NCBI GenBank assembly: GCA_013388735.1
Contig: JACAES010000086.1
Location: 1-37,757 of the forward strand
DNA from: Chloroflexota bacterium
GTDB taxonomy: Bacteria; Chloroflexota; Anaerolineae; Aggregatilineales; Phototrophicaceae
Direction: 5' to 3'
Length of the DNA stretch: 37,757 bases
Part shown: positions 24,067 to 32,710 of the stretch, piece by piece
How positions within the stretch are numbered: position 1 is the first letter of the stretch
How the letters are laid out: the number at the start of each line of letters is the position of its first letter
The notes under the pieces: model-generated
Told to the model about the DNA's origin: nothing
Databases searched by the model: none
The model's input: the letters and a program-made list of their open reading frames with translations, nothing else
Made by a program: the position numbers and the translations under genes

Positions 24067-25077
24067 TTAACGCGAGTACCCTTCGGCGAACGTGTCAATC
24101 ATCAGCCGCACATCACCCAGCGGATACAGAATGGGGCAGGTTGCGCCGGAACTGATGTACTCGCGCACCTTCGCCTTCACTTCATCCGGCGTGCCGGAAG
24201 CGGTAATCATCTGCACCACATCATCCGGCACCAGCCGCATGGCCTCTTCGATCTGCTCTTCGGTCGCCGGCCAGGTTAACACCTGGGCAATTTCATCCAG
24301 CAGTTCCTGGCTGACGCCGCTGGCCTTCATAATGTGCGGCTGCTGGCCGAGATACTGTGTCACCAGTTTGCGCGCGGCATCCAGCGCCCTCTTACGATTT
24401 TCCGGTTCACCCACCGAGCAAACCACCAACTGCGGACGATCAATATCATCCAAGCGGCGGCCTGCCAGCTTTGCGCCTTCTTCAAGCTGCGCCAGCGCCG
24501 CATCATTGTACTTCGGTGAGACGAGGTAATTCAGCACCACGCCGTCGGCAATTTCCCCCGCCAGCGCCATCATCTTCGGGCCGGTCGCGCCGATGTAAAT
24601 CGGCACATTGCGCGGCTCTTTGCGTCCGTGTACCACGTCCAGTTCCACATCGGTCAGGTGGACGAATTCGCCATGAAACGTCACGCGCTTGCGCGCCAGC
24701 AGATCGCGCACGACGGTAATCACCTCGCGCATCGCCAGCAGCGGTTTCGTCCGGGTAATGCCCACTTTCTGCGCTAGGGGATCCCACCACGCGCCAATGC
24801 CGCAGATAATCCGGTCAGGCGCGAGATCGTCCAGCGTCAGGAAGGTCGCCGCGATCACCGCAGCATTGCGCGTCCAGTTGTTGATGACACCCGACCCGAT
24901 CTGGATCCGGGAAGTAGTGGCCGCAAAAGCCGCCATCGGTACGACGGCATCCCGGACCAGGCGGCTTTCGGCCTGCCATACGGCCTCGAACCCGCGCGAT
25001 TCGGCATACTGCACGTATTTGATCGCCTCCTGAAGCGAATGCGCGTCCTGCAAATAAAGGGCAACCCGGTCTGCCAT
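24067..25077 (-). CDS. LLM-class F420-dependent oxidoreductase (Mer-like)
   Basis: The 336 residues form a luciferase-like TIM barrel. The N-terminus is [20 protein letters not shown], followed by [22 protein letters not shown] and [19 protein letters not shown]. The pattern [31 protein letters not shown] is typical of methylene-H4MPT reductase-like members that use F420. A long Glu-rich helical segment (about 265-300) precedes the C-terminal [15 protein letters not shown]. It would transfer hydride between F420H2 and an unknown substrate in the cytoplasm. It lies 19 bases after cofC in an F420 gene cluster, which supports F420 over FMN as the cofactor. An AGAGGG ribosome site precedes ATG 25077. 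Confidence 0.9.
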   Translation of the reverse strand: MADRVALYLQDAHSLQEAIKYVQYAESRGFEAVWQAESRLVRDAVVPMAAFAATTSRIQIGSGVINNWTRNAAVIAATFLTLDDLAPDRIICGIGAWWDPLAQKVGITRTKPLLAMREVITVVRDLLARKRVTFHGEFVHLTDVELDVVHGRKEPRNVPIYIGATGPKMMALAGEIADGVVLNYLVSPKYNDAALAQLEEGAKLAGRRLDDIDRPQLVVCSVGEPENRKRALDAARKLVTQYLGQQPHIMKASGVSQELLDEIAQVLTWPATEEQIEEAMRLVPDDVVQMITASGTPDEVKAKVREYISSGATCPILYPLGDVRLMIDTFAEGYSR

Positions 25078-25096
25078 GTTTTTAACCCTCTGATCT

Positions 25097-25711
25097 TTAT
25101 TTAGGATTGTAGAATCGCATCAGATCATTGTACACCGCCAGGTCTTCCGGCACATCAATATCCAGCATCAACCGCTGCGACTCGTACAATTTCACTTCTG
25201 CGCCTACCCGGCGTGCCATATCCACATGGCGCTGGTAACTGCCTGCTCCGTAGGCATACCCGATCAATCCCGGCGGGCGGATGAACAGCGCATTCGTGCC
25301 GTCCTGGTGCTGGTCCGTGGCGATGACCACCGTCCGGTCGGTCTGGCCCAGTTCCACCAGACAATTCACATCTTCGGCGGCGATCAACGGCAGATCGGCA
25401 GGCAGGATCAATACAGCGCCGCTTTTCCAGCGGGCAACCACCTGGGTCGCTCGCAGCAGGGCTTCGTTCAACTGCGGCGAGCCGCTCTCCTGAACAGTGC
25501 GCGCGCCGTACTCGCGGGCAATAGACAGCGCCTTGCCGTCGCGGCTGATAACTAACGTACCCATCACCTGAGGCACCGAACGCACCACACTAAGAACGTG
25601 GCGCAGCATGACTTCGGCCAACTGCTGCCGCTCAGAAGGGGATAACACCTGGGACAACCGGCTTTTCGCGCGGTTCAACGGCTTGACCGGGATAATTGCC
25701 CAGACGCTCAT
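25097..25711 (-). CDS. cofC: 2-phospholactate (or phosphoenolpyruvate) guanylyltransferase
   Basis: CofC/FbiD activates a three-carbon phosphoacid with GTP, giving the donor used by CofD in F420 synthesis. The 204-residue protein has the start [17 protein letters not shown] typical of the family, the [18 protein letters not shown] segment, an [10 protein letters not shown] metal/nucleotide site, and the [11 protein letters not shown] loop. ATG 25711 gives the family-like [10 protein letters not shown] start; ATG 25726 is also in frame. Its neighbours cofD and cofE confirm the pathway. Whether it uses phospholactate or phosphoenolpyruvate cannot be read directly; the adjacent FbiB-like reductase suggests a dehydro intermediate, as in actinobacteria. 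Confidence 0.93.
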   Translation of the reverse strand: MSVWAIIPVKPLNRAKSRLSQVLSPSERQQLAEVMLRHVLSVVRSVPQVMGTLVISRDGKALSIAREYGARTVQESGSPQLNEALLRATQVVARWKSGAVLILPADLPLIAAEDVNCLVELGQTDRTVVIATDQHQDGTNALFIRPPGLIGYAYGAGSYQRHVDMARRVGAEVKLYESQRLMLDIDVPEDLAVYNDLMRFYNPK

Positions 25712-25799
25712 AATGATTAGCGCCATCTGCCGGCTGATGCACAGCAGCGCGCTACTCCTCCTTTCGTTAATTGGGGGTAAGGGCGCAGATTCAAATCCC

Positions 25800-26744
25800 T
25801 TAAACCTGTAATGAAACCCAACTCTTTATCCACTCTAACACAGTTTGCGCAAGATATATCTTGTCATTATCAAACTTCATGATAGTTTCAAAAGCGGCGA
25901 CATGAGCTAAGGGGAGGCTTAAGAAACCATCAGACCGGTCATAGACAAAGCCGTTGATCGCTTCGCCATAATGCCGTACCACCGCCTCCGGCGACGGTTC
26001 GTAACCTAACTCTACCATCAGTTTAGCAGCAGGGCCTTTCAACGCCCTACCCCCAACAATTGGGGTGACGGCCACACGCGGCACAGGGCGCGCGATCAGC
26101 AGCGCCCGCAGCCCCGGCACAGCCAGGATAGGGTCAATCGAGAGCCAGGGATTGGACGGGCCGAGCAGGATGATGTCTGCTCGCTCCAGCGCAGCCTGCA
26201 CCTCCGGCGTCATAGCCGCCCGCTCGATCCCCTCAAACCGCAGCCCCGTGACCACCGGCTGCCAGCGGTAGCGAACGAAATAGGTCTGGAAGCCAATCTC
26301 GCCATATTCGGCGGTCGTGACCATCGTCGCCACCGGATCATCGGTCATCGGCAGAATCGTCTGCCGCACGCCCAATGCCGCAGAAAGCCGCGCCACGATT
26401 GTCGTCAGCCGTTCGCCATCCCGCAGCCATCCCGTCCGCAGCAGGTGCGTGGCGATATCCTGGTCGCCCAGCCGAAACCAGGTTTCCTCGCCATAACGGC
26501 GCAGCGCGTCCAGGGCGATGGTCGTATCGCCGCCCACGCCCCAACCGTTGGTTCGGTCTACCAGCCCGGACAGGGTGTACAGGATCGTATCCAGATCGGG
26601 GCAGATGCGCAGGCCGTACAGCCAGAAATCATCCGCCGTATTGACGATGATCGTCAGATGTTCCGGCGGCAGGATACGCGCCAGCCCAAAAGCCAGTTTT
26701 GCGCCTCCCACGCCGCCCACCAGTACCACAACATTCAGCGCCAC
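25800..26744 (-). CDS. cofD: 2-phospho-L-lactate transferase (F420-0 synthesis)
   Basis: CofD joins the activated phosphoacid to FO, making F420-0 or dehydro-F420-0. The start is GTG 26744: a GGGGGAG ribosome site at 26759-26753 is 8 bases upstream and the product then begins MALNVVVLVGGVGGAKL, with GGVGGAKL at 10-17 as in the family. The longer open frame to 26894 is antisense-free but would run through the nitroreductase gene. Other marks are NTADDFWLYGLRICPDLDT, WGVGGDTT, LGPSNPWLSI and PIVGGRALKGPAAKLM. The 314-residue length is normal. It overlaps the nitroreductase stop by 10 bases. Confidence 0.96.
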   Translation of the reverse strand: MALNVVVLVGGVGGAKLAFGLARILPPEHLTIIVNTADDFWLYGLRICPDLDTILYTLSGLVDRTNGWGVGGDTTIALDALRRYGEETWFRLGDQDIATHLLRTGWLRDGERLTTIVARLSAALGVRQTILPMTDDPVATMVTTAEYGEIGFQTYFVRYRWQPVVTGLRFEGIERAAMTPEVQAALERADIILLGPSNPWLSIDPILAVPGLRALLIARPVPRVAVTPIVGGRALKGPAAKLMVELGYEPSPEAVVRHYGEAINGFVYDRSDGFLSLPLAHVAAFETIMKFDNDKIYLAQTVLEWIKSWVSLQV

Positions 26745-27364
26745 AGTGTGATCTCCCCCGGCGGGCGGCGCGTTTTTTCGCGGCTTTCCGCCGGATACCC
26801 CAGCGTAATCAATCCCTGGGGCTGCCAGTCGGCAGGTAATTGTAACACATCGCTTACTGCATCTGGACAGAACAGCGGGGCGCACATCCAGCACGCGCCA
26901 AGCCCGGCGTCGTGCGCCGCCAGCAGCAGATTTTGCCCGGCCATCGCGGCGCTCTGTACGGCCATCCGGTGTTCCAATTCACTGCGCCGCCGGTCAGGGT
27001 ACACGTCCATATCGGTCATTGTCAGGCACACCACGATCAGTATCGGCGCTGATGATAACCGCCGGACAGAACGCGCAGCGTCGGCTTCGATGACATCCGC
27101 CGACGCGCCATCCTGTGCCAGATCCTGCCGCAGTCGCGCGCCCATCGCATCCGCCAGCTTTGTTTTCACATCATCGGACTCGACGACGACGAATCGCCAG
27201 GGCTGGCGATTATGCGCCGACGGCGCCCAGCCGGCGGCTTCCAGCAGGTTTTCGACGACCGCCCGCGACACGCTGTCGGGGTGATAACGCCGGATTGAGC
27301 GCCGGGAACGCATGATTTGAAGCAATGGCGATTGTAATTGTAATTCTACCTCATCCATCATCAT
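26735..27364 (-). CDS. Nitroreductase-family protein matching the C-terminal half of FbiB (candidate dehydro-F420-0 reductase)
   Basis: The 209-residue protein has the FMN-binding nitroreductase pattern: RSRRSIRRYHPD (19-30), AAGWAPSAHNRQPWRF, a central basic/acidic helical part, AMAGQNLLLAAHDAGLGACWM and ITLGYPAE. In actinobacteria this domain is fused behind CofE in FbiB and reduces dehydro-F420-0. Here it is a separate gene directly after cofE (30 bases) and overlapping cofD. The fused role is therefore likely kept by two proteins; this is inference from family and context. Several ATG codons cluster at the start, so the first residues are uncertain. Confidence 0.88.
   Translation of the reverse strand: MMMDEVELQLQSPLLQIMRSRRSIRRYHPDSVSRAVVENLLEAAGWAPSAHNRQPWRFVVVESDDVKTKLADAMGARLRQDLAQDGASADVIEADAARSVRRLSSAPILIVVCLTMTDMDVYPDRRRSELEHRMAVQSAAMAGQNLLLAAHDAGLGACWMCAPLFCPDAVSDVLQLPADWQPQGLITLGYPAESREKTRRPPGEITLWR
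26753..26759 (-). promoter_or_regulatory. cofD: Shine-Dalgarno site deciding the cofD GTG start
   Basis: GGGGGAG on the minus strand lies inside the end of the nitroreductase gene, 8 bases from GTG 26744. It supports the short cofD start and translational coupling. Confidence 0.7.
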
Positions 27365-27394
27365 CCATCGTGTATCATCAAACCCTGCCGCCGT

Positions 27395-28165
27395 TCAGCG
27401 GTACAGGTTCAGCGACGGCGGGCGGTTCAGGTCGCTGGCGCTGCCGTCCAGTGGGGGGAAGTTCAGGCCGCGCAGCAGCACCACCGGGCGACCTTCAGCG
27501 CCCTCCCCGGCCAGCAGGTTGGCCGCCGCCGCCACTTCGTCCGCATAACCCTGCACACTGATGCGCAGTTCCCGTCCAAACAAATCCGGTTGGCCGCGCA
27601 AATCCAGCAGCGCCGGCATCCCGGCCACACCGATTGCCACGCCTACGTTTCCCAGACGGAAAGGGCGGCCATGCGAATCGCTGATGATGATGCCGATCTG
27701 CGCCCCGGTGGCCTCCAGTAGCCGGGAGCGAACCGCCCGCGCCGAAGCATCCGGGTCAAGCGGCAGCAGCAGCACGCTGTTTTCGCTTCCATCTACGTTG
27801 GACTGGTCAATCCCCGCGTTGGCGCTGGTGAACCCCAGGCGATTTTCCGTCACCAACACACCAGGCGCTTGGCGGGAAATACCCCGGCTTTCGTGCAGGA
27901 CAAGTTCGACGACGCGCGGGTCTTTGCGCGTCTCCGCCGCCAGCCGGACGGCTTCTTCGCCTGGCTCAACCGTCCGCAGGTCTACGAAACGACCTTCGGC
28001 TTTTGATACGATCTTGGAGGTGATGACCAGCGCATCGCCATTCTGCAAAGCGATTCCCGCCCGCGCCAGCGCGTCCAGGATGATCTGCGCCAGATCATCG
28101 CCGGGCTGAATAATCGGGATACCCGGCAGGGCGACGGCGGTAAATGAAACCAGTCCGCTTTCCAC
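27395..28165 (-). CDS. cofE: Coenzyme F420-0:L-glutamate ligase
   Basis: CofE adds gamma-linked glutamates to F420-0 with GTP. The 256 residues include ALPGIPIIQPGDDL, DALVITSKIVSKAEGR, the metal-binding HESRGI, GFTSANAGIDQSNV, LLPLDPDASA and ISDSHGRPFRLGNVGVAIG, all typical of the family. The start is GTG 28165, two bases after the npdG stop. It is a single-domain CofE, not the FbiB fusion, and the missing FbiB C-terminal domain is encoded by the next gene. The number of glutamates added cannot be predicted. Confidence 0.96.
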   Translation of the reverse strand: MESGLVSFTAVALPGIPIIQPGDDLAQIILDALARAGIALQNGDALVITSKIVSKAEGRFVDLRTVEPGEEAVRLAAETRKDPRVVELVLHESRGISRQAPGVLVTENRLGFTSANAGIDQSNVDGSENSVLLLPLDPDASARAVRSRLLEATGAQIGIIISDSHGRPFRLGNVGVAIGVAGMPALLDLRGQPDLFGRELRISVQGYADEVAAAANLLAGEGAEGRPVVLLRGLNFPPLDGSASDLNRPPSLNLYR

Positions 28166-28167
28166 AG

Positions 28168-28839
28168 TTACGGCAACCCGGTGATGCGGATACCGGCACC
28201 TTTGATGCCATAAGCCTTGTTGATATACAGCAGCACCGGCGTCAGCGACTCGACTGCGACAGCGTTCGCCAGCGGCCCGGCGTCTACCGCGCGCATCCCG
28301 ACCGCCTCAACCAGTTTCGTCACCAGCGCCTTATCTTCAGCCCGGTCGCCACACACCAGCACGTCACAATCCACGATGTGCGCCGGGTCGTTCAACTCGG
28401 CGGCGCTCACGTTCTGGAAGGCCGCCACCACGCGCACCGAATCGCCCAGAAGGGCCTGGGCTTCCAGCGCCGCCGCCTTGCCGGGCGGCAGATGAACGGT
28501 GCGCACCTGCGGCGGTTGCAGCGGCACGGTCAGGTCAACCAGCACCTTGCCCGCCAATTCATCTTTTACGCCTTCCAGCGTAGCTTTGTGGGCGGCATAC
28601 GGCACGCTCAATACCACCACATCGGCTCGCGCCGCCGCTGCCGCGTTGGAATCCCCGGTCAGGTAATCCCCGCCGATTTCGGCATTCATCTCGCCCACTC
28701 GCGTCCGCGCTCGTTCGGCATCGCGTGAGCCGATGATTACCGGATAGCCCGCTAAAGCCCATCGTTTCGCTAGGCCGGAGCCTTCCTTGCCTGTGCCGCC
28801 CAAGACGGCAATCGTTAGCAGTGTTTTTTCGTCAGTCAT
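28168..28839 (-). CDS. npdG: F420-dependent NADP+ reductase
   Basis: The enzyme exchanges hydride between F420H2 and NADP+, linking the F420 pool to NADPH. The 223 residues begin with a Rossmann fold, IAVLGGTGKEGSGLAKRWA (10-28), and IIGSRD (35-40), where Ser-Arg bind the NADP 2'-phosphate. They continue with VVVLSVPYAAHKATLE, VAAFQNVSA and the C-terminal SLTPVLLYINKAYGIKGAGIRITG that closes the F420 site. Length is normal. It heads the npdG-cofE-nitroreductase-cofD run, and upstream is the SsnA-like gene 25 bases away, so both may share transcription. Confidence 0.95.
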   Translation of the reverse strand: MTDEKTLLTIAVLGGTGKEGSGLAKRWALAGYPVIIGSRDAERARTRVGEMNAEIGGDYLTGDSNAAAAARADVVVLSVPYAAHKATLEGVKDELAGKVLVDLTVPLQPPQVRTVHLPPGKAAALEAQALLGDSVRVVAAFQNVSAAELNDPAHIVDCDVLVCGDRAEDKALVTKLVEAVGMRAVDAGPLANAVAVESLTPVLLYINKAYGIKGAGIRITGLP

Positions 28840-28864
28840 CCAGGAAAAGCCTTTACGTTATGTG

Positions 28865-30208
28865 TTAAAGAAGCGTCTTTACATTGGCGGTGTATCGCTC
28901 CCAAACTCTGGGGGCAAGTTCCAGCGCCACCCGCGCAATCTCAACTTCGTCCAGCGTCAATAACTGCCGGTCGCGCATCAGCACCGAACCGGCCACGATG
29001 GTCGTCGTCACCATCGAAGCCTCGAAGCCGAACAGAATATGCCAGGGCAGATTGCCTTCGGTCAGCGGCGTGTAGGGATGGTAATCCACCAGGATGATGT
29101 CCGCCGCCGCGCCCGGTGACAGCACGCCCAAGCGCGTATCCGGGAAAAACCGCTCGGCCAGGCGCGCATTATTGTAAGCCGCCGCGTTAAAAATATCAGC
29201 CCCATTTGCCCGGCGCGGGTCACGGTTGGCAACCTTGTGCAGCAGATAAGCGGCTTTCCAGTCCTCCCACATGACGTTGCTGAAGCCGTCGTTACCGATA
29301 CAGACTTTCATGCCCTGCGCCATGAACCGGTCAAAAGCCATCGCACCCACGCCGTTGTTCATATTGGAGCGCGGCTGATGGCTGATCCATGTGCCGGTTT
29401 CCTGCAAAATGGCGCGCTCGGCTTCGTTGATATGGATGCAGTGGGCAGCAATCGTTTTGTCGCCCCACACGCCGTATTCGTGCAGGCGTTCCACCACGCG
29501 CTTACCACTGCGGCGCAGGCTGTCTTCTTCATCGGCCTCATGTTCTGCCACATGCACGTGAAAGCCTGCCCCTTCCGGGCGCGCGTCGGCGCAGGCTCGC
29601 AGCGCCGCATCATCCAGTGTTAAACTGGCGTGCAGCCCGAACGTGCCGGCGATCAGCGGATTTTCGTTGTTCGTCATAAAGCGCACATTTTCGGCAATAC
29701 CCGCGCGCATCTTCTCCTCGCCATCCCGGTCGGTGACTTCGTAACACAGCACCGCGCGCAGCCCGGCCCAGTCCACCACATCGGCGATCACGTCCAGGCT
29801 GCCTTCGATGCAGTTCGGGCTGGCGTGGTGGTCTATCAACGTGGTTGTGCCGTGTTTGACGGCATCTACCAGACAGACCAGCGCGCTCATCCGCAGACTG
29901 TCGCGGTCAAGCGCCTTATCCAGCGGCCACCACAGGCGTTTGAGAATTTGCGGAAAATCCTCCGGCGCGGGGCCGGGTATCGCCATACCCCGCGCATACG
30001 CGCCATAAAAATGCGTGTGCGCGCAGATGTTTCCCGGCATAACAAGCTGGCCGCGCGCATTCAGCCGTTCGGCCTGCGGATACCGCGCCAGCAGTTCGTC
30101 CGTCCGTCCCACCGCCTGAATAACGCTATCCTCGATATACAGCGCATGATCGCTCAGAATGCGATTGGGCGTTTCGTTCGTGATAAGCGTTCCATCTGTA
30201 ATCAGCAT
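28865..30208 (-). CDS. SsnA-like aminohydrolase (amidohydrolase superfamily)
   Basis: The 447-residue enzyme has the metal-binding pattern of amidohydrolases: His64-x-His66 (CAHTHFYGA), His217-x-His219 and Glu222 with His223 in FHVHVAEHEAD, His256 (AAHCIHI) and Asp307 (GNDGFSN). It is closest in feel to SsnA-type proteins and chlorohydrolase/guanine deaminase relatives. SsnA genes sit in selenium-dependent molybdenum hydroxylase and anaerobic purine-degradation clusters, where they are thought to deaminate purine-derived rings. A GGAGAG ribosome site is well placed before ATG 30208. The hydroxylase operon is about 9 kb away. Guanine or a triazine-like ring are alternative substrates. Confidence 0.85.
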   Translation of the reverse strand: MLITDGTLITNETPNRILSDHALYIEDSVIQAVGRTDELLARYPQAERLNARGQLVMPGNICAHTHFYGAYARGMAIPGPAPEDFPQILKRLWWPLDKALDRDSLRMSALVCLVDAVKHGTTTLIDHHASPNCIEGSLDVIADVVDWAGLRAVLCYEVTDRDGEEKMRAGIAENVRFMTNNENPLIAGTFGLHASLTLDDAALRACADARPEGAGFHVHVAEHEADEEDSLRRSGKRVVERLHEYGVWGDKTIAAHCIHINEAERAILQETGTWISHQPRSNMNNGVGAMAFDRFMAQGMKVCIGNDGFSNVMWEDWKAAYLLHKVANRDPRRANGADIFNAAAYNNARLAERFFPDTRLGVLSPGAAADIILVDYHPYTPLTEGNLPWHILFGFEASMVTTTIVAGSVLMRDRQLLTLDEVEIARVALELAPRVWERYTANVKTLL

Positions 30209-30243
30209 TGTTGGCTCTCCAAGCCCGTCCCCTGCCGGGCCTC

Positions 30244-30918
30244 TTATTCCCCTTCCATCGGGAGGCTGATCGTCAGCGGCCCACCCTGCCGCGCGATCTC
30301 GGCGCGAATCGCCGCCAGAATCGCATCCTCCGGCTGGCTGTCATCCAGGTAAAACACGCCGTTCGCCGGATCGGTGGACGCCACCAGCGCACCTTTCTGG
30401 CACAAGATACGCAGTTCCGGCGGCGCGCTGCGATACTCAGCCTCCCAGGTGCGTTCAGCCGGTACGCCCACGTTCCGCAGCGCATAATAAATTCGGTCTA
30501 CGAAATAATCCGCCTGGCTGTACAGGTCGCCAATCGTGCGGGCATGAACGAAGCGATCCCAGGTGGTATAAATAAACGTAATCACCCGCCGGGTTGGATT
30601 CAACACCGGCGGGTCTTTTTCGATCAGGTCGCCGATCTGCACTTTATAGTACACGGCGTTCGCGCGCGGGTGATCGTCCTCTCGCGGCAGCAGGTCGCGC
30701 CGGTAAGCCAGTTCCAGTCCCCGGCGTTCGGCAAAGTAGCGCACAGCGCCGTTCTGCTCACCAAACGCCCGGCTCAGATAAAAGGCCAGATATTCCGCAT
30801 TCACGCCGCGCGGCAGCCGCTCCTGCGGGATACGATACCAGCGTTCGTCCCGCGCATGAGTCAGATCGCGCTTCCGGTTGATGACGCCGACGAGGACGCG
30901 GTCTTCGGGATACATCAC
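30244..30918 (-). CDS. Hypothetical protein, cytoplasmic, function unknown
   Basis: The 224-residue product is not recognised. The N-terminal 110 residues alternate strands and helices (DRVLVGVINRKRDL, WYRIPQERLPRG, LAFYLSRAFG, AVYYKVQIGDL) and include several Arg/Tyr/Trp positions. They resemble small RNA/DNA-binding or PUA-like folds only in general shape. The C-terminal part has RVITFIYTTWDRF, a helical FVDRIYYALRNVGVPAERTWEAEY and a final strand-helix-strand. No signal peptide or membrane segment is seen. It lies directly downstream of the small membrane protein (gap of zero bases) and so is likely co-transcribed with it and the PLP enzyme. Confidence 0.75.
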   Translation of the reverse strand: MMYPEDRVLVGVINRKRDLTHARDERWYRIPQERLPRGVNAEYLAFYLSRAFGEQNGAVRYFAERRGLELAYRRDLLPREDDHPRANAVYYKVQIGDLIEKDPPVLNPTRRVITFIYTTWDRFVHARTIGDLYSQADYFVDRIYYALRNVGVPAERTWEAEYRSAPPELRILCQKGALVASTDPANGVFYLDDSQPEDAILAAIRAEIARQGGPLTISLPMEGE

Positions 30919-31278
30919 CTAACCCTGAACCCGGCGCAGTTCAATCCCTGTCCAGATTGCGCCAGACAGATCAATCACGCCGACCAGCAGCACCGGCGGC
31001 TCGGCCAGACCCAGCAGCACAAACACGCCTAAAAAGAGGATGACCGAAGCGCGGGTGTAAACCGTCCACCGGATAAACAGCATCATCTCGTGACGGGCGG
31101 CCTGCACATAATAAAACGCCAGCAGCACCAGCAGCATCCCCACCACGCGAACCCACACATCGGCAGCTTTTGGCAGACCATAAAGCGGCAGCCAGACATC
31201 CGGTATCACCAGCAGCGCCAGGCCGAGCAGAATCACGTAAACACTGAATACGGCCAGGCTTCGAGCCGGGCGGCTCAT
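30919..31278 (-). CDS. Small four-helix membrane protein, function unknown
   Basis: The 119-residue product has four hydrophobic segments (about 7-30, 42-60, 69-87 and 91-112) separated by short charged turns and ends in ELRRVQG. The ATG at 31278 is chosen; GTG 31284, which overlaps the PLP-enzyme stop, is an alternative. No family motif is visible. It sits between the PLP enzyme and the unknown cytoplasmic protein with almost no gap, so it is probably co-expressed. A small transporter subunit or a regulator are possible, but nothing in the sequence decides. Confidence 0.75.
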   Translation of the reverse strand: MSRPARSLAVFSVYVILLGLALLVIPDVWLPLYGLPKAADVWVRVVGMLLVLLAFYYVQAARHEMMLFIRWTVYTRASVILFLGVFVLLGLAEPPVLLVGVIDLSGAIWTGIELRRVQG

Positions 31279-31280
31279 GC

Positions 31281-32672
31281 TCACCCCCGCGCCGTCCGCT
31301 GCCGGTACTCAAGCAGCCGGGCATCAATATCGCTCACCATCTGCTGGTGCGCCTCCCACCAGGCCGGATCGCGCTGCGCGTCCAGTTCTTCGACGCTTTT
31401 GCCCTGCTGTTCGACCCAGGTGTAATACTTGAGGTTGTGCCAGCGGGTTCGGCTTTCCGGTGTGCCGGGCATAATCCAGTCGGTGCGCTGCCCCCGGAAG
31501 ATGCTCTCCACCCGCCCGACAGCGGCAGCCTCATCCAGACGCCCATAACACTCGGCCATACTATCCATGACCGAGTGATACCGATCTAAGCCGTCGGTGG
31601 CGATGGTGTAGATCACATCGTCTTTTCCGCAGCCATAATATCGGGCAGTTTTGATCGCGCCCAGGATGTTACAAATGCTGCTGATGCCCAGCAGGCTGTA
31701 AACCCGCTCAACCCAGGCCGCATCTATGCCGTAGCGCCCCACCAGCGTCGAGCGCCCGGCTTCCTCCGCGAACACCTGCAAACCTTTTTTGACCTCAATA
31801 TCGTCCAGGCACATCAAGGCATCCATATTCCAGACATTATGAATCCAGGTCACGTGTTTGTCGCCAATGCCCTGAATATCGTGCGTGCCGTAGCCGTTGT
31901 TATAAAGCGTCGGGCATTGTATCGGCTCCAGACCGACGATCTTATGATCCGGCCAGACCTGTTTCAGCCGGTCGCCCGCTGCAATCGTGCCGCCGCTGCC
32001 CATTGCGGAGACAAACGCCGCCGCACGGCCATTGCCGACTCCGCGCTGTTGCAGTTCCGCCGCCAGTTCGACGACGGTATTGCCGGTAACATAATAGTGA
32101 AAACGATAGTTCCCCATCACCTCAAACTGGTTAAGGACGCGAACGTTCGGGTCGCCGGCGCGCAGCCGGTGAGTCTCGTCGTAAATTTCTTTAACGTTGC
32201 TCTCCGAACCATAGGTTCTGATGATCTCCGCCCCATAGCTGCGGATGAGGTTAAAGCGTTCCTGGCTCATCCCTTCCGGCAGCACGACCAGGCTTTTGCA
32301 GCCCATCCGGCAGCCCACCCATGCCCCGCCAATGCCATAGTTGCCGGTAGACGGCCAGACCAGGGTATGCACGTTCGGGTCTACTTCGCCGTACAGTTCC
32401 TTTTCCAGCAGCACGGAATAAGCTGCGCCGACTTTGTGACTGCCGGATGGAAACTCGCGCCCGTACAGGACGACGATATTGGCGTCCACGCCGGTGAGTT
32501 GTTTAGGCAGCACAAAGTAATAAATCTTATTGTCACCATCGCGCCAGGTGATGTTATACAAGTTGATCGGGTCGAGCGGATCTGTTGCCCGCATCTTCAA
32601 AGCCTGCTGCCGGATACTCGGCGCAATGCGATCAGGATGCAGCATTTCCTCAAAAGTTGGGCCGGTAATCAA
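31281..32672 (-). CDS. Fold-type II PLP-dependent enzyme of unknown substrate
   Basis: The 463 residues carry the PLP Lys in SGSHKVGAAY (Lys80), the asparagine loop STGNYGIGG (108-116) and the phosphate-binding SAMGSGGT (222-229), as in tryptophan synthase beta, threonine synthase and cysteine synthase relatives. It is longer than cysteine synthase and has a C-terminal extension (about 375-463) rich in Trp and Arg, which is not typical. The start appears to be TTG 32672 with GGAG about 10 bases upstream; the next in-frame ATG would remove nine residues. Substrate is unknown. Diaminopropionate ammonia-lyase is a PLP partner in purine clusters, but the motifs here do not match it well. Confidence 0.85.
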   Translation of the reverse strand: MITGPTFEEMLHPDRIAPSIRQQALKMRATDPLDPINLYNITWRDGDNKIYYFVLPKQLTGVDANIVVLYGREFPSGSHKVGAAYSVLLEKELYGEVDPNVHTLVWPSTGNYGIGGAWVGCRMGCKSLVVLPEGMSQERFNLIRSYGAEIIRTYGSESNVKEIYDETHRLRAGDPNVRVLNQFEVMGNYRFHYYVTGNTVVELAAELQQRGVGNGRAAAFVSAMGSGGTIAAGDRLKQVWPDHKIVGLEPIQCPTLYNNGYGTHDIQGIGDKHVTWIHNVWNMDALMCLDDIEVKKGLQVFAEEAGRSTLVGRYGIDAAWVERVYSLLGISSICNILGAIKTARYYGCGKDDVIYTIATDGLDRYHSVMDSMAECYGRLDEAAAVGRVESIFRGQRTDWIMPGTPESRTRWHNLKYYTWVEQQGKSVEELDAQRDPAWWEAHQQMVSDIDARLLEYRQRTARG

Positions 32673-32710
32673 GATCGGTTGTCTCCTATGGCGTGTGTAT
32701 TGAGAGGGTG

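Noticed and set aside
25770-25800. Possible tRNA 3' half: a TTCAAAT loop-like string in the gap between cofC and cofD
   Set aside because: The bases around it (GCAGA and CCCTT) do not pair as a T-arm and no acceptor or anticodon arm can be drawn.
26047-26062. CCCCAACAATTGGGG hairpin in cofD
   Set aside because: It encodes the conserved CofD PIVGG segment; a 6-bp stem in a GC-rich gene does not need a special explanation.
31281-32672. Diaminopropionate ammonia-lyase (YgeX)
   Set aside because: The PLP fold agrees, but the motifs around the PLP lysine and the asparagine loop differ and a long C-terminal extension is present.
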